64,000 bases of DNA from Micrasema longulum (taxonomy: Eukaryota > Arthropoda > Insecta > Trichoptera > Brachycentridae), in NCBI GenBank assembly GCA_022494885.1, contig JAGVSM010003529.1:124001-188000 (forward strand). Reading direction: 5' to 3'. Within the stretch, counting starts at the first letter, position 1. Each line of letters starts with the position of its first letter. Below, piece after piece: positions 19,283 through 29,276 of this stretch. The notes under the pieces are model-generated. The model was not told the origin of the DNA. It saw only the letters and a list, made by a program, of their open reading frames with translations, and made no database searches. Position numbers and translations under genes: made by a program.

Positions 19283-20187
19283 TATTGTTGGAAATAACTT
19301 GGTAAGGATGTATCAATTATTATTTCTTTACCAAATATTTTCTCAGGTAAGATTATTTTTTTGGCATGTAGTAACATCTCCTTGGATAAAGTTATTGCTT
19401 CTAAAGTTCCATATTTTCTGTCCCCTATTATAGGACAAGCTAGCATTTTCGCATGAAATCGAAGTTGATGCATCCTGCCAGTAAGAGGAGTAAACTCAAC
19501 CAGTGTCAAATCCTTATTTAACTTCTTAAGGAATTTATAGCGGGTTATCGATAATTTACCATTTTCCTCATCATTTTGCACAGTTTCATACGCTCCCCCC
19601 CTATTCTTACCTATCATACCACTAATTTCTCCCTCGGATTGTGGAAGCTTACCTAAAACTACCGCTATATAGGTTTTTTGAATATCCTTCTCCTGAAAGG
19701 CTTTAACTAATTTTATACTACTCGCATAATTTTTAGCAATTAGCAATATTCCTGAAGTATCTTTGTCTAACCTATGAACTAACTTAAAATCTGCCCCCCG
19801 ACCATTTAAATATTGCAATGCATCATCTATAGATAGAGTTATCTTGCTACCACCTTGGGTGGCAAAACCTGACGGCTTATTGATTGCTATAAACCAGTCA
19901 TCTTGATAAATTAGATAATCCTTCAACAATTTACCAGCTAGTTTAATCGCTGAACTGGTAAAAACCCTATCAGAAGTTTTCAGAGGTTGTAAATTTAAAC
20001 CATCCTCTATAAAAATTTGATCACCAACATTTATTCGCAGATTGGCTGCTACCTTACAAGAATTAACCATTATCCTCTTAAACCTTAAGGCACGCTCAAT
20101 CACCCCTTGAGTAAGACTAGGATATAATTTTTTTAAGTAACGATCCAACCTACAAGGCAGTTCTAGATCAACATTTAATATTACCAC
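19267..20187 (-). CDS. rluC: RluA-family 23S rRNA pseudouridine synthase (RluC-like)
   Basis: The 306-residue protein has an N-terminal S4-like RNA-binding part and the RluA-family catalytic motif LVHRLDKDTSGILLIAKN with the active aspartate, followed by LTGRMHQLRFH. These enzymes make pseudouridines in 23S rRNA; RluC is the nearest match by layout, RluD being the alternative. The start codon is GTG at 20187, directly after the ctaA stop with no gap, which supports translational coupling. Confidence 0.88.
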   Translation of the reverse strand: MVILNVDLELPCRLDRYLKKLYPSLTQGVIERALRFKRIMVNSCKVAANLRINVGDQIFIEDGLNLQPLKTSDRVFTSSAIKLAGKLLKDYLIYQDDWFIAINKPSGFATQGGSKITLSIDDALQYLNGRGADFKLVHRLDKDTSGILLIAKNYASSIKLVKAFQEKDIQKTYIAVVLGKLPQSEGEISGMIGKNRGGAYETVQNDEENGKLSITRYKFLKKLNKDLTLVEFTPLTGRMHQLRFHAKMLACPIIGDRKYGTLEAITLSKEMLLHAKKIILPEKIFGKEIIIDTSLPSYFQQYTNLS

Positions 20188-21210
20188 TTATGCACTCTTT
20201 AATAAAAAATAACTCCACAATATACAAGATAACAGTATAATTGCACAAATCTGATGGAATAAAGCTATTAATACAGGTACTGAATATAAAATAGTAGTTA
20301 TGCCAGCTAACATTTGTAATAGCAATATACCAACAATGTAATAAGCTGCTTTATTTAATTTAGGATGCTTAGTTTTTATTAAGCTCACTACTAAAAATCC
20401 AGCACTAATACAAACTATATATGCTCCCATTCTATGAAAAAACTGAACAACCACAGGGTCACTTAAGCTATCTATAGTAAGTAGTTTAAACGTTAGTTCT
20501 TCAGGTATAAAATTATTACCCATTAATGGAAAGTTATTATATACCTGCCCAGCATCAAGACCTGCAACCAACCCTCCTAAAAAGATCTGTATATAAACTA
20601 TACTAATAGTTACTAAACAACATAATTTTGTTGAGCTCAAACTTATCGTTTGTTCATTTAGTAAAATATCAAAACTATTATTCATCAGCTGATAGAACAA
20701 TAAATTATAGATGATAATCGCTATAATCAAATGCCCAGCTAAGCGGAAATGACTAACATATGGCTGCAAAATTAGCCCACTTTTTACCATATACCAACCC
20801 ATAAATCCTTGAACCGCAAATAATAACAATATCCCCAAATATACTGGTAGTGATCTGCTAGCAATTTGCCTAGTCATCAAAAAATATACCAACGGTATCA
20901 GATATAATAAACCAACAACTCTCCCAGCAAAACGATGAATAAATTCAATCCAAAAAATAAATTTAAACTCTGAGAGAGTCATATTAACATTTTTTTGCTT
21001 ATATTCGACTGATTGCTGATATTTACTAAACTCATCCTGCCACTCAGCATTATTGAGTGGCGGGACAATACCTGATACTGGCTTCCATTCAACAATTGAT
21101 AAACCAGCATCAGTAAGCCTAGTAAGACCACCCCAAAAAATCATAAAAACCACCATACAGCAGCATGCAGCCAACCAGGGCTTTATTAATAGTTGTGACA
21201 TTAAACCCAT
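20188..21210 (-). CDS. ctaA: Heme A synthase (COX15/CtaA type)
   Basis: This membrane enzyme converts heme O to heme A for cytochrome aa3 oxidase. The 340-residue protein has about eight helices and the alphaproteobacterial type 2 motifs GGLTRLTDAGLSIVEWKPVSG, EFIHRFAGRVVGL, and the late FFHRMGAY and ALFHQICA, which hold the heme-ligand histidines. Its ATG is preceded by a conserved element (21218-21275) shared with two other transporter genes. It abuts rluC. Confidence 0.95.
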   Translation of the reverse strand: MGLMSQLLIKPWLAACCCMVVFMIFWGGLTRLTDAGLSIVEWKPVSGIVPPLNNAEWQDEFSKYQQSVEYKQKNVNMTLSEFKFIFWIEFIHRFAGRVVGLLYLIPLVYFLMTRQIASRSLPVYLGILLLFAVQGFMGWYMVKSGLILQPYVSHFRLAGHLIIAIIIYNLLFYQLMNNSFDILLNEQTISLSSTKLCCLVTISIVYIQIFLGGLVAGLDAGQVYNNFPLMGNNFIPEELTFKLLTIDSLSDPVVVQFFHRMGAYIVCISAGFLVVSLIKTKHPKLNKAAYYIVGILLLQMLAGITTILYSVPVLIALFHQICAIILLSCILWSYFLLKSA

Positions 21211-21217
21211 TATCTTT

Positions 21218-21275
21218 AATATCTATAACATAGCAGATTTTTTTGATCCACTAATAGCTGTTTTATGATTTTGGA
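21218..21275 (-). promoter_or_regulatory. Conserved upstream element, copy 2 (before ctaA)
   Basis: Read on the minus strand it has AAAACAGCTATTAGTGGATC, then AAAAAAATCTGCTATGTTAT and AGATATTAAAG. It ends about eight bases before the ctaA start, and it matches the elements at 11401-11479 and 62020-62099. Promoter or leader function is inferred from location only. Confidence 0.5.
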
Positions 21276-21282
21276 TAACTTT

Positions 21283-22137
21283 TCAAATCTTATTGATAGC
21301 TGGATAAGTAAAAAGTAAAATATGAGTTAAATTAAGCATAAAATGAACAAGTATGCTTGCTTCAATTCTTTTCGTTACTTTATATATCCATCCATATAAA
21401 GCTCCAGCTACTGTAGCTAAAATTACGTATTTCAGCCCTCCTGGATAGTGCATCACTCCAAAGAAAAGTGCAGGTATTACTATGGCTATATCCTTAGAAT
21501 ATTTATATTTTAACTGACTTAATGATTCTTGGAAAAATCCTCTAAATAATCCTTCCTCAGCAACGCATGTAAAAAATAAATTATTGATTACCCATATCCA
21601 TAAATTCTGTGGTATCTTTGGTGCAAATTTGATGTACTCAAATGCAATAGATAACACTATTATTACTAATAGAATAATTGGTAATCTATAAGAAACTTGC
21701 AAGAGTAATATTTTCAGTTCGCTGCAAGTAGATGCTAAATCTAAAGTTAAACCTATAATAATTAAGCCGACAATTGTCTTATCTAAGTTTAAATATAGTG
21801 TAAACGGTAAAGCATCTGGAGTGAATTGTATTTTATCTAAAACTAATAAATTATCAAATCCTGGAATTAAATGTAGTTCTAAAGTTAACCCTAGTACTAA
21901 CACTAGACTCCATAAGACATATTTCAATTCAGCAGAAGATTTATGATACGAAAATACTAAATAAAAAAACAACACAATTGCTAAAATAGCAAACAGGCTT
22001 GCTATATTACTAACAAAAGATAAGACTAGAGAAATAAATAGAAATAATTGCCATGGTTTAAATTTGCCTTTTACAGGAAGCCATAATGATATAACACTAA
22101 TTAATAATGTTATATATGTAAGATATTTTAGCCACAT
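21283..22137 (-). CDS. CPBP-family intramembrane metalloprotease
   Basis: A 284-residue polytopic membrane protein. It carries the CPBP/ABI motif set: EEGLFRGFFQE (the EExxxR site), then FFGVMHYPGG (a histidine motif), and the closing HFMLNLTH. The family includes CAAX prenyl proteases and bacteriocin-immunity-like proteins; the substrate here is unknown. It lies upstream of ctaA on the same strand with a 72-base gap holding the conserved element. Confidence 0.85.
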   Translation of the reverse strand: MWLKYLTYITLLISVISLWLPVKGKFKPWQLFLFISLVLSFVSNIASLFAILAIVLFFYLVFSYHKSSAELKYVLWSLVLVLGLTLELHLIPGFDNLLVLDKIQFTPDALPFTLYLNLDKTIVGLIIIGLTLDLASTCSELKILLLQVSYRLPIILLVIIVLSIAFEYIKFAPKIPQNLWIWVINNLFFTCVAEEGLFRGFFQESLSQLKYKYSKDIAIVIPALFFGVMHYPGGLKYVILATVAGALYGWIYKVTKRIEASILVHFMLNLTHILLFTYPAINKI

Positions 22138-22190
22138 ATTTCATCTATAATTGATTTGGGGTAATGTTGCACAGCCTATAGCTAACCAGT

Positions 22191-23185
22191 TTACTGCATT
22201 TCCAATAGTTCAGTGATTTTAGTAATAGATAGTCCAGTAATTCTCGCTACTTCTTCAATGGAGCTACCATTGTTTATCATCATTTTTATTAATTTAGCTT
22301 CACCTTTTTAGCTTCACCTCTAGCTTCTCCGATTCTAATACCATCCTGTACTCCGATTTGAATCCCTTCTTGCACTCCGATTTTGATACCATCTTGTAGT
22401 CCGATTTGAATCCCTTCTTCTTTCCATACTTGAGCTATACTAGGCATAAGTTCTTCTCCTTTTTCTTTAGTTAAACTATTTTTTAATATTTTTTCTAACT
22501 CTATTCTATCATTTTGCTCAATAAAGATCAAAGTATACTGTAATAGATTTCTTATATGGTCATAGCCTATTGTTATTTTACTCAATTTAGGCAAGAGATG
22601 AGAGATTTCTTGCCATCTCTTCAGTAATTGACGTTCGTGGATGTGTTTGAGGAAAAATAACAAAATCCCAAACCATACTTTTTCCTTGAGTTCTTCATCA
22701 GGAATATCATATACGTTAATAAGCTGACAATCGTTGATCCAGAAACCTCTAGCTAAATCTGGATGGCTAAATAAATTCCATATATTGAGCGATGCGTTAT
22801 ATTTCTTCTTGCCATTATAAATTATTAGGGGATAAATTAATGGAAGGCTTTTAGCTTTAGGATTAGTAGTTAAATATAGATCGCAAATGTTAATCATATA
22901 TTTAAATAACCTAAATGCCATCATTTTATCAACAGTACTTTGATGTTCCAATAGCAAAAAAATATAGCCATCCTGATCATTAAACTTAACAGAAAATAAT
23001 ACATCAGAAATAGTTTCAGAAAGGTCTGACTCAATAAAACTATCTTTTTCTAATTTTACAGTTGTGCTATCGATTAAAGCCAACACATCCTTCGGCAAAT
23101 GAGTTGCCAAGAATTCTTGAGCAACTATTGGATTCTCCATAGATTTGCGAAAGATTTCGTCATGTTTTGGCTTGTCTAGAGTCAT
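22191..23185 (-). pseudogene. Rpn-family nuclease/putative transposase, frameshifted at the C-terminus
   Basis: The main frame (22289-23185, 298 residues) starts MTLDKPKHDEIFRKSMENP and contains LFSVKFNDQDGYIFLLLEHQ, the PD-(D/E)XK core of the Rpn (Transposase_31-like) family, and a GI-repeat tail. Close to the end a 14-base tandem duplication (AGCTTCACCTTTTT on the plus strand, near 22297-22320) shifts the frame, so translation ends at 22289. The lost C-terminal helix (ending LSITKITELLEMQ) still exists in another frame down to 22191. The catalytic core is untouched, so partial activity is possible. It follows proS by three bases. Confidence 0.82.
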
Positions 23186-23188
23186 AAC

Positions 23189-24490
23189 TTACATATAAGA
23201 AAGAATTTTAGAGAAGTAGGTAACAACATTTTCTACTGTTAACTCTTCTATTATTCCTGTTCTACGATCTTTTAATTCGACCACATCTTTCTCAGAGTTT
23301 TTGGAACCAATAATTATTTGGTACGGCGAACCTATAAGATCATGAGTGGCAAATTTTTTACCAGCTCTCTCATTTGTATCATCGTATAATACCTCTATTT
23401 TATTTGCTACAAGCTGATCATATAGATTTTGTGATAGTTCATTGCATTTACTATCAAGTATATTCAAATTTAATATTGATACCATAAAAGGAGCAATATT
23501 TGGAGGCCATATAATCCCTTTATCATCATGACTTGATTCAATTATGGCGGCTAAAAGTCTTGAAATACCTATACCATAGGAGCTCATTTCCACTGGCACA
23601 AGACTCCCATCACTAGCATTTACTAGAGCCTTCATTGCTTTAGAATATTTTGTACCAAGATAAAAAATATGCCCAACCTCTATAGCCTTACTACTAGCAA
23701 GATTCTCTTCTGTTAACAAACATTTATCATGAACATGTTTTTCTTCTGCTACCGCATATAAGGATTGTAATTTTTCAATATCTAAATTTTCCTGATCTAT
23801 TAAAGATAGAAATTTTTTGTCATAAAAAATAGTACTCTCACCATTAGTTGCAAGAATATGGAACTCATGGCTTAAATCCCCACCAATCTGACCATTATCA
23901 GCAAGTACTGGGATTACACGGAGTCCTATATCACGAAAAGTTTGCATATATGCTAGATACATCTGATTATAAGTTTTTATCGCACTTATTTGATCTATAT
24001 CAAAAGAATATGCATCTTTCATTAAGAACTCTCTACCACGCATCACCCCAAAGCGAGGTCTAATTTCATCCCTAAATTTCCACTGAATATGATATAAGTT
24101 TTTTGGCAAATCTTTATAGGACTTAATATTATTTCTAAAAATATCGGTAACCATATCTTCATTAGTAGGTCCAAATAATAAAGTATTATCGTGGCGATCT
24201 TGGAATTTTAGCATTTCCTTACCGTAATTCTCAAATCTTCCAGATTCCATCCATAAAGATGCTGGTTGAATACAAGGCATTAATATTTCAATGCCACCTA
24301 CTTTATTCATATTAAGTCGAACAATATTTTCAACATTTTTCAGGGCTTTTAATCCCATAGGCAACCAGCTATAAATTCCAGCAGATTGTTGTCTTATCAT
24401 ACCACTTCTAAGCATCAACCTGTGAGAAACCACTTGTGCCTCTACTGGTTCTTCCTTTAGCACAGGTAAAAAATATTTTGATAGTAACAT
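23189..24490 (-). CDS. proS: Proline--tRNA ligase
   Basis: Charges tRNA-Pro. The 433-residue length fits the short alphaproteobacterial ProRS type, which lacks the editing insertion. Class II motifs are visible: [20 protein letters not shown] (motif 1), then [26 protein letters not shown] sequence ([12 protein letters not shown], motif 2), and the late [13 protein letters not shown] (motif 3). The C-terminal anticodon-binding domain follows. It lies 14 bases after folE and three before the Rpn gene. A tRNA-Pro(TGG) gene is at 41220. Confidence 0.96.
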   Translation of the reverse strand: MLLSKYFLPVLKEEPVEAQVVSHRLMLRSGMIRQQSAGIYSWLPMGLKALKNVENIVRLNMNKVGGIEILMPCIQPASLWMESGRFENYGKEMLKFQDRHDNTLLFGPTNEDMVTDIFRNNIKSYKDLPKNLYHIQWKFRDEIRPRFGVMRGREFLMKDAYSFDIDQISAIKTYNQMYLAYMQTFRDIGLRVIPVLADNGQIGGDLSHEFHILATNGESTIFYDKKFLSLIDQENLDIEKLQSLYAVAEEKHVHDKCLLTEENLASSKAIEVGHIFYLGTKYSKAMKALVNASDGSLVPVEMSSYGIGISRLLAAIIESSHDDKGIIWPPNIAPFMVSILNLNILDSKCNELSQNLYDQLVANKIEVLYDDTNERAGKKFATHDLIGSPYQIIIGSKNSEKDVVELKDRRTGIIEELTVENVVTYFSKILSYM

Positions 24491-24504
24491 AGCTCTTTCT
24501 TTGA

Positions 24505-25082
24505 TTATTTTTTGGCAATAATATTTAGAAATTCATGACGATATTTCTGCTGCTCTAAATATATACCAGTATAATGCATAGTATTCATAATACTATCATT
24601 TTGCATAACACCTCTAAGAGTCATACAACTATGTAATGCAGAAATCCTGACCGCAACACCCATAGGCTTAATATATTTCTGTAATGTTTCAGCAATTTGT
24701 ACTGTCATTTTTTCTTGAATCTGTAATCTTTTTGCAAAAACATCAACTATTCTGGCAAATTTACTGATACCTATTATACAATTATCTGGTATATAAGCTA
24801 TATCAACCGTACCATTTATTGGTAATAAATGGTGTTCGCAAAAAGAATTAAACTTTATGTCTTTTAATAGAATGAAGTCCTGAAAGTTACCAGTTTCATA
24901 AAATTTAGTAGATAATATTTCTTCTACATTTTTATTGTACCCACAAAACATCTCTTGGTAAGTTTTTATTACTCTATCAGGAGTTTTACTAGCCCCTCTC
25001 TATTTGGATCCTCGCCAATAAATCACAATAAAGTTCTAACTGCCTCTTGGGCTTCTTCTATAGTAGGTTTATTCAAGGTCAT
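24505..25082 (-). pseudogene. folE: GTP cyclohydrolase I, broken N-terminus
   Basis: The enzyme starts folate/pterin synthesis. The C-terminal 148 residues (24505-24951) keep [19 protein letters not shown], the zinc-ligand region, and the late SCMTLRGV. The N-terminal part is still readable upstream from an ATG at 25082 (MTLNKPTIEEAQEAVRTLL), but it meets a TGA where the family usually has arginine, and a one-base deletion near 24985 then shifts the frame before [10 protein letters not shown]. An internal start at 24951 would give a protein lacking the N-terminal helices. Loss of function is likely. Confidence 0.85.
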
Positions 25083-26223
25083 TATTTTTATTATACTAAT
25101 TATTTCAATACCATCTTTTTACCACAAATAACAACAAACATCAAGCCACCAACAATAGCAATTAGTCCTCCACCACCCATTACCCCCACAACTGTTGAAA
25201 GTTAAAAAAGGTATTAAAATATAACTAAAGATTGTGTATAAATTAAGTTCATATAAATAAGGACTTAATAATATGCAGCTATCAGAAATGATGGATTTAA
25301 TAGACGAAGATAAATTAAATGAACTGGGCAAATTATACAAAATAGATAAAGTAAATAATAAAATTACAGGTAAATTTATTTTAAAAAGCTTTGTTCACTG
25401 TATATTAAAGGGCTATAAACTGAGCCTGAGAACCTTAGAACTTATAACTAATAATAATAAAAATTTATCTTCGTTACTTAAAACTCAAGATGAAAATAAC
25501 AATGTCTTAGATCACAGCTCTATCAGCAAGAGATTATCATCGATAGATACCAGATATTTTGAAGATATATATAAAAAATTGGTAATAAAATATAATGATA
25601 AATTTAAAAAAACTGATACCGATAAGCTATATAGGTTTGATTCTACTATAATTACTTTATCTGGTAAATTATTAAAAGATGGATTAAATCTTGGTGGCAG
25701 AGCTCAAGACAGACATATTAAAATAAGTGTAGGGTTAAAAAATTCAATACCATCTAGTGTAAGATTTTGTAGCCAACAATCTGATTCTAGTGAGAATATA
25801 GCACTTGTACAAGCGATTAACGAAGCAAAAATAGGAAAAGAAGAAATATTATTATTTGATAGAGGTATATCAAAAGCCCAAGCTTTTGAGTCTTTTAGTA
25901 AAAATGAACAATATTTTATTACGCGAGCAAATATAAACAGAAAATACGGATTAATACAAACTAATGCAATTAACACAACTGATACGAGTGAAGTAGATTC
26001 AGATCGAGAATTCTGTAAAGATTTAACTATTATAAGCGATGAAATCGTAAATTTATATGATAAAGAACACAAGCAAATTAAGTGTAATTTGCGCTTAATT
26101 AAAGCCAAAAGTCAAACAGCAGGAGAATTGTGGTTTTTAAGTAATATATTATATTTATCGGCACAAGATATATAGTAAAGGCAGTTGAGTTATGTTAGTG
26201 ATTGTGATAATATAAAATGAAAA

Positions 26224-26595
26224 ATGTCAACTAGCCCATACAGTATAGATTTAAGAGAAAAAGTAATAAAATATCTAGAAGCAGGAAATAGTCAAAGGTC
26301 AGCATCTAGAGTTTTTCAATTGAGCCCTACAACAGTAAATACATGGCATGTAAGGTATAAGAAAGAAGGTCATTATCAAGCAAGGAAGTATAAAGGAGCA
26401 AAGCCTAGTATAGAAATGGATGATTTTATAAAGTATGTAGAAGAAAATCCTAATAGCAAAACGGAAGATATTGGTAAGAAATTTGGGATAAGCGCTAGTG
26501 GGGCAAGATATTGGCTAAGACAATTGGGATTTAGTTATAAAAAAAAGCCTTTACCTATGTGGAAGCTAATGCTGAAAAGCGATGTAAGTATTTAG
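26224..26595 (+). CDS. IS630-type transposase, first frame (DNA-binding part)
   Basis: This 123-residue frame holds the N-terminal paired helix-turn-helix region (SPYSIDLREKVIKYLEAGNS, QRSASRVFQLSPTTV) and a second HTH-like segment (SKTEDIGKKFGISASGARYW). It ends soon after a run of eight A residues at about 26539-26546 (encoding SYKKKP), where a change of frame into the next ORF would give a full-length transposase. Such frameshifting is known in this IS family; here it is inferred from the overlap and A run. Confidence 0.88.
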   Translation: MSTSPYSIDLREKVIKYLEAGNSQRSASRVFQLSPTTVNTWHVRYKKEGHYQARKYKGAKPSIEMDDFIKYVEENPNSKTEDIGKKFGISASGARYWLRQLGFSYKKKPLPMWKLMLKSDVSI

Positions 26596-27080
26596 AAGAT
26601 ATCAAAGATCTAGCTACAGATGCGCTTGTGTATATAGATGAGAGCGGAATAGAGATGAACATTACCCAAGATAGAGGTTGGGGGAAGAAAGGTCAAACAC
26701 TACAAGCAAAGAAGAGTGGGAAGTATTACCAAAGGACGAATATTATAGCAGGTTTGGTAGGTAATAAATCTATAGCCCCTTTTGTATTCAATGGCACCTG
26801 TAATACCGAACTATTTAATAATTGGGTAGAGCAATTTTTGATAAAAGAGCTTATAGCTGGTCAAGTTGTAATTTTAGACAATGCTGCTTTTCATAAGTCT
26901 AAGAAGACTAAAGATTTAATAGAATCAGTAGGATGTAGGGTAATATTTTTACCACCTTACTCTCCTAACCTAAATCCAATAGAGAAATTTTGGGCTAATA
27001 TGAAAAGGTGGATTAAACAAAAAATCGGGCTTTCACAAGAATTGTATAACACCATTTGTGCATTCTTTGCTGCAACATAA
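26559..27080 (+). CDS. IS630-type transposase, second frame (DDE catalytic part)
   Basis: The 173-residue frame overlaps the first and carries the complete DDE triad region: VYIDESGIE (first D), VVILDNAAFHKS (second D) and PNLNPIEKFWANMKRW (E). It seems intact, so this element may still be mobile if the two frames are joined during translation. The true N-terminus is probably made by frameshifting, not by the ATG at 26559. Confidence 0.88.
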   Translation: MEANAEKRCKYLEDIKDLATDALVYIDESGIEMNITQDRGWGKKGQTLQAKKSGKYYQRTNIIAGLVGNKSIAPFVFNGTCNTELFNNWVEQFLIKELIAGQVVILDNAAFHKSKKTKDLIESVGCRVIFLPPYSPNLNPIEKFWANMKRWIKQKIGLSQELYNTICAFFAAT

Positions 27081-27775
27081 CTTAACTGCTTTTACTATAG
27101 CTATCAGCTACAAAAAAAGGTGGGAAATTGAAGTATTTTTTAAATTTATTAAGCAAAATTTACAAATTAAACATTTTATTAGCCATAGGGAGAATGGAAT
27201 GAAAGTATACATATATTGTATTTTAATAGCTGCTATTTTGTTTACAATATTTAAAAAACAAACAATTTATTGGGATTTAAGCTTGTTCTATTGCAATTTA
27301 CACTGTTGCTTGAAAAGGAGATTATCAAAGATATTGTATTATTTTGCGGCGGAGACCCTAATCTTGTAGACTTAAAATTATAAAGATTAAAGGATAAATT
27401 TATGTATAATTATAGATTGCAATACTTTGTGATTTTTAACTTTCAACAGTTGTGGCCATTGCCCCCATCAGTAACTTACTGCTAATAGTCATTTCTACCC
27501 CTGGCGTTTTTCGCATCACCCCATAACCACCAGCCAAAAGAAGAGCTATAATATGTAACATTTGTCCGATAGTTAAAGTAATAATTGCTGCAGAGGAATA
27601 TGAATTTTTCTTTTGTTCATTATCACATGCATTGTCACATAAAAGAAAGCTAAATCCCATAAATGCCACACTTATTCCAACAATCGAACCATGGTAGTGG
27701 GCAGGAACAGTAACGTTCATACTGGTAATTAACACGCCAATAAACCCCCTCCAGACAAAAATAATATGCTAGAAC

Positions 27776-27813
27776 AAATGATGCTTGCTTTTATAAATGA
27801 TGCTTGCTTTTAT
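27776..27813. repeat. 19-bp tandem duplication in the heme-copper-like gene
   Basis: Two adjacent copies of AAATGATGCTTGCTTTTAT. Because 19 is not a multiple of three, it breaks the reading frame. Confidence 0.93.
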
Positions 27814-28770
27814 AGGAGAATTTCTCATAAGAGAATTTACCACTAGTTTATGATTATGGCTAACTAGCTCATAAAATATTAGTATCAAAGACAGAACTGG
27901 GGCTATCCCACCACCATATTTCATTTGTTTGGTATAATATTCTTTGAATTCAGCATCTATAATATCATATGATAAGTGTCCCCAAATAGCTGCAATACTT
28001 ATCAAAAAATTTAAATATAATAGTAGCAGATATAGCTTGTTAAATTTTAATTCTTTTCCTATCCAAGCATGGCATAACACTGTCATTACTAATATCATAA
28101 TTTGTGTGTAAATAAATTGCAATAAATGCCCCCCACTCCAGAAAAGCAATTCATAGTAAAATTCTATATCGACTGGCACAAGCTTAATAACTTGTTGTAG
28201 TTGATAATAAGAACAAATAAAACATACCCATACTAACACCCACATTATTGCAGTAGAAAGGATAGTAAAATTGATCAATTTTTGACTTTTTAGGGTCTTA
28301 ATCGTTGCTAGGATGACGTTTGATGAAAATAACAATACCGATACGCCAAATAAACTAATTCCGAGAATAAACATTATATTCTCCAGCATTGGTATATAAT
28401 TATTCATTACAGGAAGATTTTGTCCACAAAGTGGTGACAAAGCTATTAGTGCAGTGCCAAAAAATGCTATTATTACATATGTTATACTGGAAGTCGTCGG
28501 CTGTAAATTATGGCTCCAAATACATGCTGTAACGGATATCAACCAAACTAGGATTGATAAATTAACATGAATAACCAAAGCTGATTTAAAGATTTCTGTA
28601 TTAGGAAATAGGGTAACTAATATAGGAGTGCGGAGCATTACCAATATTATTGAATACACCCCAGCAAGAGCAAGCGAGATTACACCATTTCTAAGCCAGC
28701 AAATAGCTAATTTATTACGGCTTAATTGATCAATTATATTATTCTCAAGATTCATAAAGAATACTTATGA

Positions 28771-28847
28771 TGGTGGGTTTGAGAAGACTTGAACTTCCGA
28801 CCTCACGCTTATCAGGCGTGTGCTCTAACCAGCTGAGCTACAAACCC
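28771..28847 (-). tRNA. tRNA-Ile (anticodon GAT)
   Basis: On the minus strand the acceptor GGGTTTG pairs with CAAACCC, the anticodon stem CACGC/GCGTG encloses CTGATAA, giving anticodon GAT, and the CCA end is encoded. It stands alone and not in an rRNA operon, as is usual in Rickettsia. Confidence 0.96.
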
Positions 28848-28849
28848 AT

Positions 28850-28997
28850 TAGACCTCTTGCAAAACTCTACTTCTGCTGGTAATTTGTACGTCAATGCGG
28901 TACTCGAATCCTCACGTACATTAGAGTACGCTGCGGTTCTGCGTTCCGCGTCTCCTTCAAATTCCTCAGCATAAGCGAGTTTTGCAAGAGGTCTATT
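28850..28997. repeat. Palindromic repeat (family C) between tRNA-Ile and tRNA-Lys
   Basis: The ends TAGACCTCTTGCAAAACT and AGTTTTGCAAGAGGTCTA are perfect inverted copies. The interior is the family C pattern also found in truB and at 15403. Confidence 0.9.
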
Positions 28998-29080
28998 ACT
29001 AAGAGGCGGTCTCCTAGTCTCCGCCTTTAAATATTGGCGGCGGTATTCATATACAATTAAGGGGGTTAACTACCCTGAAG

Positions 29081-29156
29081 TGGTGGGCTCGCCGGGATTC
29101 GAACCCGGGACAACCTGATTAAAAGTCAAGTGCTCTACCAGCTGAGCTACGAGCCC
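29081..29156 (-). tRNA. tRNA-Lys (anticodon TTT)
   Basis: On the minus strand the acceptor GGGCTCG pairs with CGAGCCC, the anticodon loop CTTTTAA sits in a CTTGA/TCAGG stem, the T arm is CCGGG/CCCGG with TTCGAAT, and CCA is encoded. Confidence 0.96.
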
Positions 29157-29276
29157 TAAACATAATGCTTAAAGACAAATTGTGTCCCAAAACATATTCC
29201 AATACGCTTTACTTTATCGTTTAAAAAGGCTATCATGTCAACAATTATTTTGGTAAATATCTTTAAATGGTAACTT

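Larger units (their letters stand above)
26173..27097 (+). mobile_element. IS630-type insertion sequence
   Basis: The ends are inverted: TAGTAAAGGCAGTTGAGTTA at the left, and TAGTAAAAGCAGTTAAGTTA when the right end is read in reverse. TA at 26171-26172 and 27098-27099 is the duplicated target, as is usual for the IS630/Tc1 group. It carries two overlapping transposase frames. Confidence 0.93.
25273..27369 (+). pseudogene. IS4-family transposase (copy 2), disrupted
   Basis: The N-terminal 300 codons (25273-26172) are collinear with the copy at 50827-52011, ending at YLSAQDI. The rest (AISYKKRWEIEVFFKFIKQN onward) resumes after the IS630-type element, at about 27099-27369. The C-terminal tail has the short-T-run frame (ending AAETLIL) also seen in copies 1 and 4. 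Confidence 0.92.
25189..27454 (+). mobile_element. IS4-type insertion sequence, copy 2, itself interrupted by an IS630-type element
   Basis: It has the same inverted ends (CACAACTGTTGAAAG and CTTTCAACAGTTGTG) as the other copies. Removing the inner element (26173-27097) leaves the usual 1.34 kb. It lies inside the heme-copper-like gene, with a roughly 10-base target duplication carrying one mismatch. Confidence 0.93.
25100..28755 (-). pseudogene. Heme-copper-oxidase subunit I-like membrane protein, broken three times
   Basis: The largest piece (27769-28755) encodes about eight helices, with WSGGHLLQF and WGHLSYD, histidines in positions like heme and copper ligands of the cbb3/NorB-like group. 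The next piece (27457-27735) has VPAHYHGSIVG. The last piece (25100-25188) ends LIAIVGGLMFVVICGKKMV. Breaks: a 19-base tandem duplication at 27776-27813, an indel in a G run near 27745-27750, and the IS4 element at 25189-27454, flanked by near-identical CCATTACCCC and CCATTGCCCC. The protein probably belonged to an oxidase-like membrane family of uncertain function. It is upstream of folE by 18 bases. Confidence 0.75.

Noticed and set aside
28999..29080. Possible terminator (AGGCGG...CCGCCT) after tRNA-Lys
   Set aside because: The stem is only six base pairs with an 11-base loop and no T run in the needed direction.
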